From assembly GCA_921293015.1 (NCBI GenBank), contig OV121081.1, positions 58,607,022 through 58,671,021 of the forward strand: a stretch of 64,000 bases of DNA, written 5' to 3'. Both the position numbers and the translations under genes were made by a program. This document shows positions 11,593 through 24,687 of the stretch, in pieces. The notes under the pieces are model-generated. The model searched no databases. It had not been told where the DNA came from and worked only from the letters and a program-made list of their open reading frames with translations. This DNA is from Phorcus lineatus (taxonomy: Eukaryota > Mollusca > Gastropoda > Trochida > Trochidae). The stretch's first letter is position 1; every line of letters begins with the position of its first letter.

Positions 11593-13515
11593 GCGGTGCA
11601 GGCCCAGGAGAGCAAGCGCCGGAAACGGCGGATTATGAAAGTAGCGGTGTACTTCATGTTTGGAGTAATCGCCCTTGGAGTGTTCGCTATCTGGCTCTTC
11701 CACAAGGACAGCGTTGCTACGGTGAAGCTGGACCAATATTTCACTTTCACAGTGAAGATGCGCACACTTGAGATAGAAGATGAGGATGACACGGTGATGT
11801 ATGGTGACCTGGGCATGCACTTAAAGGCCACCACGTACAAGTACTGCTTCGATGAGGAGCGTGAGGAGTATAACCTTAAGTGTCTCCTCTGGAGGAGGAT
11901 GGCCACCCTCCAGTTCTCTCGGGATGACAACGAGTCCCTATCCTGCTACACCCTTGAGTGGAAGGGTTTGTCCGACTCCTTCAAGGCTGAGGACTGTTAC
12001 TATCTGTTGGGGTACAAGTGGTATGGACTGGTGACAGACACTCACAGCATATGGCCTGTGTCCCAGGTGCGGATCAAGAACGCTTCGTTCTATCCTAAAT
12101 ATCCCAAATACCAGACGAAGAATCGTATTCCAATGTGGCTTTCTTCAAAAGGAACATCTTTGTTCATCGACAGCAACACTCCATTCCTGATTTCCATAAA
12201 TATGACAGAGGAACAGCAGTTTTGTATGTTGTCAGAGTTTGCATTTGATGATGTGGGTCTGGGTGGCAGACTTTTGAAGTATTCAATCTGCCGAGGCAAT
12301 GACATGAAGGATGCTTACCGCAAGTCTCAACAGCACATACGTGAGAGCTATGGAGACGTATCAGGACCAAAGATCGGGCAGGTGATCCCAAAGCCAGTGC
12401 GGGCATTGACCCAAGAATCGGACATGCCAGTGCTGAAGAAGCAGCTGGAGACTTCCCAGACCGAGTGCAGCTATGTGGAGATGTTTTGGGACTGGGAGAA
12501 TCAGACTGGGGACCTCCAGTTCAAGCCAGAGAAGGTTGCAAAAATGAAGAGCTTTTTTGAGGATGTAGATACTCATAACTGCAAGATCCTGCTGCCTATA
12601 TCTACTCTATTTACCTACAGGTCATGCAACTTCATGGAAGGCATGGATAAGGATTACTTCCTGCGTGATGAGATGGATATCGTTACCAAGATGATTAAGT
12701 GGCGGGATATGGAGGGTGCTGTATTAGATGTGTCGAACCCTGATGCCATAGAGTGGTACCGAGGTCTCCTAGAGAGTTTAGTAGATGAGTATAACATTGC
12801 AGGGTTCAAGCTGCTTCATATTGAAATTCCAAGACTGGTGACATACAAGGATAGAAATGCAACATTTTTGGATTATCCTCGTTTATTTGCAGAAGTTGTC
12901 TCGACCATGAATACAACAGTTGTGTTGGATTATGTGGCAGGATTCAGTCCAGAATCACTCTTCACTGTGATACATGCAGAGCTGTTCGAAATCAACGGAG
13001 CAAAATGTTTCAATACTGTAATACCTCTTGCTCTTCAAAATGGTATTGGTGGATATCCAAATATACTCCTGGACGGTCTGGAAAACCTGGATCTTTCTAA
13101 GGAACTATTTTCAAGATGGCTGCAACTTGCAGCTTTCTTCCCAGGGATGAGAATTCCAACATTGTCAATGTTAGAAGAATATGAGGATATACTGAACAGT
13201 GCAATGAAAGTTCGTAAAAGTATTCTAACGTACATTGAAACCGCAGCTCGTACACAAAAGGGTGATCCAATTATACGCCCCGTGTGGTGGCTGGAGCCTA
13301 ACGACCCTGTGGCCCAGAATGTTGATGACCAATTCCTGGTTGGTGACCACCTGATGGTGGCTCCAGTGTTGTGTGAAGGCATGCAGACTCGCAGTGTATA
13401 TCTCCCTCACGGAACCTGGCGCAGCAGCTATAATAAGGATCTCAAGGGTGGACGAACAATAAGCATCAAGGTGAACGATGACAAGAACGTCCCTTATTTC
13501 TTTAAAATAGCATAG
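11593..13515 (+). CDS. GH31-like type II membrane glycoprotein (MYORG / SITS-binding-protein-like), last exon; predicted pseudoenzyme
   Basis: The exon is 640 codons, opened by acceptor AG at 11591-11592 in phase 0 and ended by TAG. The reading frame also continues back through the intron to a GTG at 11584, but that is not a start. The first in-exon ATG is 11635. A basic cytosolic stretch (KRRKRR) precedes one membrane anchor (about residues 16-36, VAVYFMFGVIALGVFAIWLF), so the protein is type II with a lumenal or extracellular domain. That domain has several N-glycosylation sequons (NASF, NMTE, NQTG, NATF, NTTV). The C-terminal half matches GH31 landmarks: GAVLDVSNPDAIEWY, a RWLQLAAFFPGM helix, GDPIIRPVWW and DQFLVGDHLMVAPVL. 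The nucleophile motif expected in MYORG-type proteins (FKFDAGE) reads FKLLHIE (about residues 403-410), and the acid/base segment (WGYD) reads FEIN. Catalysis is therefore unlikely. GH31-like membership is strong; MYORG versus SITS-binding protein is unresolved. A 5' exon may be missing. Confidence 0.85.
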   Translation, partial: AVQAQESKRRKRRIMKVAVYFMFGVIALGVFAIWLFHKDSVATVKLDQYFTFTVKMRTLEIEDEDDTVMYGDLGMHLKATTYKYCFDEEREEYNLKCLLWRRMATLQFSRDDNESLSCYTLEWKGLSDSFKAEDCYYLLGYKWYGLVTDTHSIWPVSQVRIKNASFYPKYPKYQTKNRIPMWLSSKGTSLFIDSNTPFLISINMTEEQQFCMLSEFAFDDVGLGGRLLKYSICRGNDMKDAYRKSQQHIRESYGDVSGPKIGQVIPKPVRALTQESDMPVLKKQLETSQTECSYVEMFWDWENQTGDLQFKPEKVAKMKSFFEDVDTHNCKILLPISTLFTYRSCNFMEGMDKDYFLRDEMDIVTKMIKWRDMEGAVLDVSNPDAIEWYRGLLESLVDEYNIAGFKLLHIEIPRLVTYKDRNATFLDYPRLFAEVVSTMNTTVVLDYVAGFSPESLFTVIHAELFEINGAKCFNTVIPLALQNGIGGYPNILLDGLENLDLSKELFSRWLQLAAFFPGMRIPTLSMLEEYEDILNSAMKVRKSILTYIETAARTQKGDPIIRPVWWLEPNDPVAQNVDDQFLVGDHLMVAPVLCEGMQTRSVYLPHGTWRSSYNKDLKGGRTISIKVNDDKNVPYFFKIA

Positions 13516-13965
13516 GCTGTTGTATGAACATTTATTAAGAAGTCTGACATTTCTTAGGATATTCCTGTTATTTGTAAATATTATGTAATGCTTCAATATC
13601 AAACTTTTATATAGTTAATGAAGAGTATATTGTTATTTAAGGTGTATAGAATTTACGAGAATATGATTAATATATTTTACTAGAAAAACATTTTTGACAC
13701 AATATTGTGTGCTTTTCTGAGAATTACATTGGATCGACTTGTGCATTTACTACTATCTTTGTACTATGATTAGATTTCACTTTTTTCTATAGTAAAAGTT
13801 TTCTTATGCATCAATTATTACAAACAAGTTCTTTGATGTCTGTCAATGGTAAAATAATGGTGGTAGATTGTTCTGTAATACTAATTTCTTTAGTCAAAAG
13901 ATGGAGTGTGACATGTGTTTTGACAAATTGCATATTTTGAAATTTTTCATATCAAGCCTGATATT

Positions 13966-13971
13966 AATAAA
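13966..13971 (+). terminator. Candidate poly(A) signal of the GH31-like gene
   Basis: AATAAA lies about 450 bp after the stop codon. A second AATAAA occurs about 50 bp further on. Neither has been tested. Confidence 0.4.
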
Positions 13972-16900
13972 CCAATGTTGAGCTAATTGTTTTATTTAGA
14001 GTTGTAGATTCATTAGCTAATAAAGATTATCAATACTCATGAATGGAGAAGATTCTTTTGCTTCCTGAAGAAGTGATGTTTGTCGAGATCTGTTTTGGGT
14101 TTTTTCCATCATATTCCTTTTCCTAGTGGATCATGTTTTCTTACTCAGATATTATGGATTACTGATATTTTTTATTTTCATGGTTTTTTGTCCTGGGCTG
14201 CTCTTTTCTGAAATTGAAGTTTGATATCAAAGTTTTAACATAAAAAAAATCAAAGAACAAATATTGAATTCATAGTGAATATTCTGGACATATTCCCATA
14301 TTTCAAGTCTTCTTTATGCATCAAGAAGATAGTTTTCAAACCGTCAAATGAATTCTAATCAGTTTACCAGAAAGCAAGCCTAATATTGAAATTAATCAAA
14401 CGTAATTAAATTTGTTGATTGAATTATTTATGAAAAGAAAGTGTCATTACATGTGACAAATGCAAGCATCAGGTTTATAGACTTTCAAGAGTCAAGGTAT
14501 TTGCACAATGACTCTTCAGGGAGGTTTTGTTAGTCAGATTTCTTGTCATTGTCATGTGAAATCCAATTTTAAAAGACGTCCATCAAGAAAATGTGTTTAA
14601 ACCTTATATTTCTTCCTCACTGCTTCTTCCTTGTAATGCCTCCAAACATGAATATATTTTTTTTAAAATTCTAATACGCTTTCAAATTTTTTTTAAATTT
14701 AGAATTTATGATTAGGTTGTTTCAATGACTTTTTGTAAAGTTTGTCTTCCTTTTGAAATGGCTACTTTAAAAGATAACCTTTCTTCATGATTTCAGATTA
14801 TAATCTAGCATGACAAATGTCAAGGACATTCTGATCCTTACTGAATATAGAAATGTTTATAAGAATGACAAGTGTTGAAAAGTTTCTACATTTTCATCTG
14901 ACCATTTGTGTTTTCATGAGTGAAGAGTTAATTTTTTTACTACATTTTCAATCAAACTTTAGTGTTAAGAATTTGTTGAGAATGATGAAAATTTTCTACA
15001 TTTCATTTCTATGTTTGTGTTATGGTAGAATTTTGAAATTTTCTACATTTCATTTCTATGTTTGTGTTATAGTAGAGCGTTGAAAATTTCTACATTTCAT
15101 CTCAATGGAGAAGATTTCGTGTTTGTCTTTTTCAGTTTACTTTGTGTATATTGTGAAAAGGGATTCAATCAAAACATGCACTCTGTGAACTTTTCATGTC
15201 TTTTCATGTGTATATTTTGATTAACTGAATTGTCCTCCAGTACGTGGTTACCTAACAAAAGAACATGAACACATCATGAAATGTCTAGTTGATCATTTGG
15301 TGAATGAATGAACATACAGTGTGAATTTTTTCAAGTTTTCATAGTATATTTAACTTAAGTCTATTTTATTCTGAGATGAAATAGATATTTACTGCTTGTT
15401 GAATTCATTGACTAACATGAATTTTTGTGCCATATCCATTGAAACAAAAAAATAAAAATAGGTTCCTGACATCATCCAACCCAGGAGGAGGCTTTCAAAG
15501 GGACTCAACACAAAATCTGAACCAGTCAGGGATATCATATAGGCATTCGTTAATCTGGATAACTTCTGGATACACTTCCAGTTTTAGGTTCTCACCTGCG
15601 ATTTCTGGTCAGTGTAAAAGGGCTAATCAAGAAGAAAGTGGTGTCGCATTAGTTTGCTTACTCTTCTAACCTAATCATTGAGAGAACTTTTTTAGACATC
15701 ACTTGAATAACGAGTAAGTAGTGGGTACCGAGGCGAGATATTGTTCATTGACATTCAGAATTGGAATCGTGACAATATAGACAAAAGGTGAAAATAGAGA
15801 ATAAAACATCACATTGTGCTGATAACAGGTATTTGGTATTAGCACTGTTTGGTTGTTGAAGTATGAATGGTATTGATTTATTACCTGTATTTGTACTGTT
15901 TTTGTCTATGAATTGTTAAAGTAACAGAAACAAATGTAATGATTGATTTACACTAGAAAAAGGACAGAAAACAACAGCTGTTCAGTTCACACAGATTTGA
16001 TATATACACTTTGTCAACAACCAATCAAACAACACCAGTTATCTAATGATACCAAGAATAGCCAATCTATACAACCTGCTTAATATATGTACAGTTGGTT
16101 CTGGAATGATATTCAAACTTAAACAAACCTAATCAAGTTTTAGTAATCTTAACATACCTTACCATATCATTTTTATAATAATGCTATATTTCTTTATAGC
16201 CTATCTTAAAGCTGGTGACATATCTCTGATTTTTATCTTTTTTAAAAACTTTTCTTTACTATAAATTAACCATTTAGAAGTACACTGATTAATTCATTAA
16301 GCATCATGTAGAAGAAGAATTTTATGATATTGTCAAAAAGATGGGTCAAATGATAAAGACAAAGTATTGAACTTTCCAGAAGAATTAGATTAAGGCTCTC
16401 TTTCGTCATTCATGTACTTAATTTAAAGAAATAAATTTTGAGAATTTCAACAGGCACTATTAAGCTACGAGAAATTGTAAAAATCAATAATATCAGACAA
16501 TGGAAATTCATAACCAAGTGAATATTATCCATCTTTGCCCAGAGACTTATGATAAGCATTAGATCACCAGATTATTAGTATGCGGCAGGCAAAGGGTTAA
16601 TTTGTTTAGGAAGTTAGTGATAAGACTGTGGAGCACAATCAAGTGTATTAGATATTAAGACCTGGTAGCCTCTAGGATTGTGGTTGATTTTATAATGTAT
16701 AAAGGATGTTAGTCTAGCAAATTTTCCTGCTAAATTTCTAAAATGTGTTTGTTGAAAGTATACATGTTTCCTTTAGGTTAAAAATGTATGTTCATATGCA
16801 CCAAATCTTTTTGTAAAAAATTTGAAAATATGTTTTGATAGCTTTATAATTGGTCATATTTACAAAGAAATTAGAAATCTCAATGAGGCATAATAGCCCA

Positions 16901-18559
16901 CCCCCCTCCAAAATACATCATGAATAATCTTTGGTCATGTTTTTAAAAGCTATGGAGTCAGATCATGAACCGTAGTGGAAGACTAAGGTGATGCAAAGAT
17001 GTAATGACTCTACATGAAATGTGTTAGCAGCAAATTGAATATTTTTATGACTTGTCTAGGAAATGCAGCTGTTGTATTATGCGAGTGCATCACCATTTCT
17101 TAATGCAATGCATGTCTATTTCAGTTGTGCATGCAAAATGAATTTTTTGTTGACAGTCAAATGTTTCAGGTAAAACAGCTACATTTATGACATGTTCATT
17201 TAAAAGTGTACAAGTATGTATTTAAATCTCTCCATCTGTTGTCTTGTCACAACGCTATTGGATTGATTTTCGAGAAATTGCGATTTCATTATTGATTTTG
17301 TGGGTTTGAAGAGGAATTCAATTTAAGATTTCCGCAATTGTCACGAATATCATTTTTCTTATTTGTATTGCATCATTAACGTTCAATATTGAGACTCTCC
17401 CAAATATCTCTTGATCAAAAAAACACATTTGTCTTTAAGAATATGGAATCATAGAATTGTTGGTGACGACATTATAAATTATAGATACTACATAGTCAAT
17501 GTTTTTGTTTTTAATGTCTAATGTCTCATGTAGAAACTTGAAGTACATACAGTCCTTTTAAATCCTTTGTTTAAATCTAAAAAGTAAATTTTTTTAGAAT
17601 TCTCTCCCTACTGAACTCATTTCTTCAAAAATATTGAACTGGATATTTTGTCTGTTGCAATACTTACAGGAGAGACTAAAAAGTTTCTTCTGCGAGACAG
17701 GGCACATTTCCAATCTCAAAACAAATATCAGTTACTGTAAATAAAAACTTACAATGATTTCAGTTTTGAATGTTATATAACAATAATGTATTTTCAGAAA
17801 TATTGATTCGAACTGAAATTTGTATAACATTTTTTTGCCATGAATGTTTTTCCTTCAACATATATTATACACAAGCATATTTCCCATGACCATCCTATAT
17901 CCTTGTTTTGCAGTATTTGATTTTGTTACCTACATTAATTCCATGTTGTTGTAGAATTTGTGTATTTTACCAAGGAGATTATTCCAAGTATTTGATATTT
18001 TGACATATCTCCAAAAATCATCTCGTTTAGTTTTGGATGATTAGTTTATACATTTTCCCCCTTTTTTTGTTTTGTTTTTCTATTCAGTATTATTTATATT
18101 TTTTTCTTGACTGACGAGTTTGTGTCAAATGTCAAAAACTCATAATGTATTTTTGACTGCTTTAAAATAACCAAGTTATTACATAACTAACTTTAAGACA
18201 GGCATGCCAAATGAATAATGAATTTAACATTACTTTATCATTGAAATAACATACATTGTATTTTGATAATTCTCTTAGTAAACATGCCAACTTATTCTGC
18301 CATCTTCTTAACACCTATGTGCTTGTATCCTGTAGAAGATAAGCAAGCTGGAGACTCTGAAGGTTCTAATTGGTCATGTCTAGTTGTTACCGTGACGATA
18401 AGTTGCACATTGTACTATAGTTTGTCCTCTTTATTATCATGTCAGGTTGTTGCTTTGGGTTGTTACTTCTTTTACAATATTTTCACAAAAGAATTCCTGT
18501 TTTATTAAGAAATAAAAACTTTTAAAAAAACCTAGGCGTTATGGGTTTTTTTATGAAAG
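13972..18559. other. Intergenic, AT-rich
   Basis: No gene is supported. It includes the short tandem repeat listed separately at 14976-15100. Confidence 0.4.
14976..15100. repeat. Short tandem repeat, ~50-bp unit
   Basis: The phrase 'tctacatttcatttctatgt' followed by 'ttgtgttat' and a 'gtaga' end appears in two adjacent near-identical copies. Partial copies of 'gaaaa(t)tttctacattttcat' lie on both sides (about 14876 and 15080). The unit is about 50 bp and the edges are approximate. Confidence 0.7.
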
Positions 18560-18895
18560 AAATTATCTCAGAGAACACAACTCATCACTCACTAGGACAG
18601 GGATGGATAACACAGACAGGTTGTGGTTCGAATCCCGCCAGGGGCTCGGCAATTTTGTCTGCAGTAGAGAACTGTTCTACACGCAGTCAGGTTTGGGTGC
18701 AATGCTACACTGAGTTGAAGCGCAGTACCACCCATGGTTCGCTAGTTCCAGCCAATGCTCCCAGGTTTCACCGCAATGCATAGCCAAAATGGTGTTGTAG
18801 GCTTTCTCCCTGCAGTAATACTAGCAGCCGCGATATAAGTGAAATAATCTTGAAAGCGGCGTTAATCCCTAACTCACTCACTCAAGAGGGACAGG
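18560..18895 (+). mobile_element. SINE-like repeat with ACTCACTCACTCA tail
   Basis: A B-box-like 'gtggttcgaatccc' lies at 18623-18636. The body contains 'tttgggtgcaatgctacac'. The 3' end reads 'gcggcgttaatccctaac' followed by 'tcactcactca'. I recognise this 3' end from repeats common in gastropod sequences, which is recall and not a search. The A box is poorly preserved. The ORF at 18541-18783 is not a gene. Confidence 0.6.
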
Positions 18896-21800
18896 TTATG
18901 CTTGAGATTGTGAAACATTGGGAATGAAAGCTGAGTAGGAATTACTTCTGTCAAGTATTCTTTAATGTTAAGTATCATTGTCATTCTGGTCTAGCATTCC
19001 TTTTATAATAAGCTTAGAGCTTTGAGATCTTACATTTAAACATAACGCCCCAACTTTGCAAAGTAAAACCTCCAAGGGGATCATTACAGAAAACAGGATA
19101 TCTCCTAAACATTTTGTTTTTTCTTTTGAGATTAAGAGTTTTGTAATTTTGAAGATTAGGGAACCATTAAGACAAAAACAAGAGTCATAGGATACACAAT
19201 TATAACAATTAAGAAATCAAATATATTTAATCATCCCAGCTCTAGAACTCACTTCGTTAAAAAACAAAACATGATGCATATTATTTGAAATATTGTTTAT
19301 CAGTCTTATCAAATGTTCAGTACGATCAGTCCAATGAAACGTTATGCAAATCCAGATCTGGGATGAAAATAGCCACACGATACTGTATGAGATGTTGACA
19401 AGTCATTCCTCAATAAAACAAAAACAAGAATAGATCGAGAACTAAGAGACTTGGAGAAGCTGGAAAAAAATTTGCATCTAAGAAAAGAGGGTAATTTTTT
19501 AAGATGTATTTTGAATATCAAAATAGTTTTTGAGTATTCCCATTGTTAATTAATATTGTATGAGCACTTCCTAACATTATATCTGTACAGGGATCCCTTG
19601 GATGCCCTCTGACCACCTTGTAACTCACATGGTGGCGCCATTGCCAACACTGTTTTCCTTCTTTGAAATATCACTTGACCATTTGAGTTGATGCAGCGGA
19701 GATTGATGCAGTGTACAAATCAAGTTAGAACAACAGTCAGCCTTGAAGGAACATTGAATTAAAAAAATCACTAAGTTGCCAGACCTTTACAAAAGAAATC
19801 AGATATCAAGGTGTTCATACACTGGTTTATTGGACTTGTAACCTTTAAAACCTCTAGCATCATCATTCTATTGTTCTTGAGGAATACTTTTAAAACAAGC
19901 AGACTCACATGACAATTTTTCAAGTAATTTTCCTCAGATGCAGTTTATTATCAACATAATCATTATTAATATAATTATGATGAGATAATCATTTCCAAAT
20001 ATCTTTGTTCACGGATAGGATTATCAGTTTTTGGCTAAAGTCAGTGTTTAGTAACGATCACTTTGGAAAAATATTTCAAATTTCTATTTTCAATCAGCAA
20101 ATGTTTTAGCAACATGCCATCTCTAAACAGAATACTACAAACTCTCAAATGCTAAACCCCAAGATTGGTGTTTTAAATCATTGGGTATTTATAACAAAGG
20201 TTTGATTTGGGATTGGGTGATATTTTCCCTGACAATTCTGTGCGTTAATCTCTGAGTCAAATTTAACATTAATATAATTAGTTGGAAAAAGGAATGTTTG
20301 CCCTTCCTACTACATTTCTTGAGCAACTCCGCCAACAAACATTCTTACTTCTTATTAATGCCTGATGGCCATGTCTTATCTTATATGATCAAAAAAGCCT
20401 GAAATATAACAAGGCAAAAGTAAAGGCATCTTTATTAACTATACATTAGATTTTGACTTGACAAAAATGTCAGGGATAAATATAGACATAAATATTATAA
20501 ATGATGAACTTATAAATCATCATATACCAGTCTTATTTTGTCAAGTATAGAAAGAAAATGCTAAGAGAGTAACGAGAACTATAGCCAACATCTTGACATT
20601 TGAATTACCGCTGAAATAAAATCATTTCTCATTCTTCTCGGGAAAATGGAGTCTCAAATCTCAAAATTGCAGCAAGGAAGCGAATCGTGCGTGAATAGTA
20701 AAGATTTTGACTTATGATGGAAACAAATTTTAGCTGAGAATGTACTTGATGCTTTAAATCAACATGAGTAACGAGAGATTTTAGTACTACTTCACACAGT
20801 TCTTTTGGTCAGGATACTGTAGGAAGTAAATGTGCTTGATGCATCTGTAGCCATTAGAATATAGACACACAGAGTAGAAAATTATATTATTTAACTCAAT
20901 TAAGATTAGTATGTAACTTATAAATAAATTGATGACTAAAATTTGTCAACATTGTAAATATGTGTCTATCAGCCAAAACAATGTGTACATTTCTACACCC
21001 TCTTGTAATTTCCTAATGGACATACACACACACTGTAGTTTCTCTGAGTAACATGTTAGTTTACCCTATAACCGCGTCACACTTGAGTAGTTAAGCTAGG
21101 TTTGCAAATTTGCAAGCTGTGCTAATTTTACATCTATTGGCTGCACTGAATGTTGATGTTTCATGGTAAAGTGCTGCGACTCGACCAGAAAAAGTACAAG
21201 AATTTGTTATTTTGTAGATGGCGTGATCCCAAACGTGACAAATGTTACATTTGTTCACTATCTTAATGTCATATGTGTATATCTAATAATTCCGTAGATT
21301 CAACAAAAAATATGTTAATTAAGAAAAACAATCACGAACACTTGTCAGCAACTCAGTTAAATTTATTTGACAACTCTTGACGGTTGTATTTCATGACAGT
21401 AACAAACTTGCACAGAAAGTGACTTGAGATTGCTCGGCGGTGAGATTAAACGCCATCACAAACCAGAGCAGCAATGGCAGCACAAGACCAGGGTAACTGT
21501 AGCATCAGCAATACACACCCCATCTCCAAATATTCACAATATCTTATCTTAATAACTTATTGTTTGTAAGATTCTCTGCAGTTTTTGTGTTTCTCTCATC
21601 ACCACAACCCTTTGATATGTCCCAATTGACAGAAGAATCTTTTCAAGTAGTTTTTTTGTGAAAAAATAGGTAGTGCATTAGGTAGGAAGTATGGCATGGA
21701 TAAGTGTTTAGAAAAAGTCTTCATTATCATTATTTTCAAGGACAAAAGGCCAAGTTGAATTTGCTAGCAAATAAATGATGACTTGAGTTACTGATAAATA

Positions 21801-24687
21801 TTTTTAAAGTTCTTATTTCCAGATCGATCCCTTTTTAGCGGAAATGTTTTGAAAGAGGGCTTTGTGGAATATTCAGAGATGTGGAGTTTTCACATATCAG
21901 CAGTTTGACAGATCGTTTAAATATTTACCAAACAAATCTCTACAGACTTGATTATTTACCAGTATATATTTGAGTAGTTAAAGATACATTCACTCAATAC
22001 ACACTTGGAAAGAAAAAAATATCTAATTCTTTTTAGTTTCATAAAACAATTATGAAAGTTATTTTGAATATTCCTTAAACAAACTTGTAACTTAATCTTA
22101 CCTAAATTGTTTATCATTAATTATATGTAAACAACAATCATATTTTGAGATATATCAATATGTAAATATTGAACATATCTATTATAATCTATCTCAACAG
22201 GATTGGATTGTGATGAACTTCAGGTAAATAGCAACAAAGCTAATGTCATCTGATTTCTTCACATAATCTATTGCTGAAAACTTCATTCATAATATGGTAC
22301 ATGAAAGTAATCTCAAAATGCTCTTCTAATTCATCCTGTCATTATTCAATCCTAGAATGAGTATATCAATGTAATTTTACTGTAAAAATGACAAAAATTA
22401 TATTAAGATGCCATATAAAATTCATCATTATCTTATCCCAGTATCGTACAAATCTAGATTATCTGTAAATTAATCATAACCAGTCAATTGGTAAGTTGAT
22501 ATAAAACGTCTAAGTGCAAACATGATTAATATAGTAGCTAAATAACACACATATTGATTAAGCTCATCTCCAAATGAAAAGATATAAGTCTGATGATTAG
22601 AAAAATAGTTGTTTTTAACATCAAACCTTAAGAGCTTATGACATCTTCAATTGAGCAATGTTAAGGGCAGAAAAATCTTTAGGACAATCACTTGATAAAG
22701 AAACAATACAAATTTACTGCAACAAAATTAAATACATCTGCTCTATTTGAAAACATTATAAACACAAACAAAATCAAAACTTGATTCATTCATCTAAATC
22801 CTGGGTTTTCTAAAAGGTGAGAGAGAGCTCTCCTTGCACTTACAAACAGTTGAACATTAGTCAGAGCATAATCTGCCTATACTGTAATTTCCCCGTTAAC
22901 TCCACGTCTCTAATAATTTGACTAAACAAATTTTTTCGGAGGGAACAGTCTCAACTACCCTCCAACCCTTAATTTGACCATGTGCCAAAAGTCCATAAAA
23001 TGCTTAATTTTGAATTGGAACAAAAAAAGCATCCACAAGCATCCACTGAATCACGATGAATCGAAATCATGCAACTTGAAGAAGAAATATGTCGTTATGA
23101 AATAAATGAACCAAGTGTTTAATAGACTGCGTAATTTTCTCACGGGTTTTCATTGTGTACCAAGCGTTTCATTACATTTTGTAAAGACTACATATCATTT
23201 GGATGGTCAAATGAATAAAATATGATAATAAAGTTAGAAATTCGGCCATTTTAACACTATCGCTAATATTACGTGTGTAGGGCAGGTTTGTCAACACAAG
23301 CCATGTCACTGCTCGCCTTTACCAACTCAGGAATAATTATAATAAAATTAACAGTGTCTGAATTTTAATTTTGATCTGGATCCAGTTTCAACTGAAATAA
23401 TGATCAATAGTATATTTTTAAATGTATAACAAAAATTAATATGATGCAAAGCGCTTGTCTGATAAAGTTTGTCAAATTTTAAATAAAACACAAGATGTCA
23501 GCTCCACATATGACCATACTTTACTCAATCACATGAAATTGGTCTTTTCAAAAACAGCATCTGACATAATTTGTTGACTTCAAAAGTTTTCCAAGGTCAC
23601 TTGCGTCTACTGTAATTTTCTAAATAAATGATAGGTGAAATATCATTTTTTCAAATTTGTTAATTCTGAAAATGTTTGGAAAATTTTTGGGTCAAATTAA
23701 TAGAGAAATTACGGTTATTCCACCTTTATGAACATGTATTTAAGGATGAAAACTTTGAAAGATTTGGGAAAATCTAATTCATTGTTTCAAAAAAGTTTCA
23801 CACAACTATATACTGAAGGAATTTATCTTATGAAAGTTTAAAATACTTATTAAAATATACAAATTATGCACAGTGTTTTTACGTAAAACATACCTCTTAG
23901 GGATAGCACATAATCTTATTGTAGTTGACTTTCATAAGCTTTCATTTATTCATTAAGTTTTTGCTGAAATTTTGTAAAGATCTGCATTCTCTATATCATC
24001 AATTGTACTTTGCAATACATCTGACAGTTTTACACTAGATAGTTAAATAATGACAGTCTTCACTATCTAAATCAAAGAAAGATTCTACACTCTTAAAATG
24101 AAAAAAAAATCTATAAAAAATGATAAACACATACAAAATTGAGGGGAAAATAGCAACTTAAAAAAGACAAAGGAAATTCAAGTTTTAACAAAGTCTATTC
24201 TTGAGCTGTTTATAAATGATTTAGATATGCTTGAGTAAATTATCCAAATCTAGGGAAGTACACAAGTGGCTCAACTTCTATTTAATCATATATATATACT
24301 TAATATCAACTTTTGTAGAACATACAAAGGGGAAATATAAATAATTTTCATGTTCTCTCTCTTTTAAACAAAACGTTGACCTGATGTGGCCTTCATTAAG
24401 AAATAGAACTGTAGATCAAGTAATTCTTACTAAGATAATTACTGAGAATAATTGCTAGATGCAACCTATGTGTACAGAAATACACACAAAACAACGAAAT
24501 AACATTACAATAAACATTATCACAAGTCATTACACCCCAGATTAACACAACTTTCTCATCCAAAACAAAACCCGCAATCTGTCAAAATATCTAGTATACA
24601 GTTACAAAAACCACTATAGCTTCAAGCAACACGCTAGTCACAAAGCAAAAGTTTGTGATTGTTCTCAGCCACAGATAAATGTCCTCT
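18896..24687. other. Intergenic, AT-rich, downstream of FEM1
   Basis: No protein-coding region is supported. A possible ~120-bp MITE at 23597-23718 is listed separately. The part nearest 24687 is presumably the FEM1 3' UTR, but I could not fix a poly(A) site. Confidence 0.4.
23597..23718. repeat. Possible small MITE with 'ACTGTAATTT' inverted ends
   Basis: The left end 'tactgtaattttctaaataa' and the reverse complement of the right end (aaccgtaatttctctattaa) match over about 18 bp. The interior is AT rich and has no ORF. A similar 'tatactgtaatttcc' start occurs at about 22879. The call is tentative. Confidence 0.35.
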
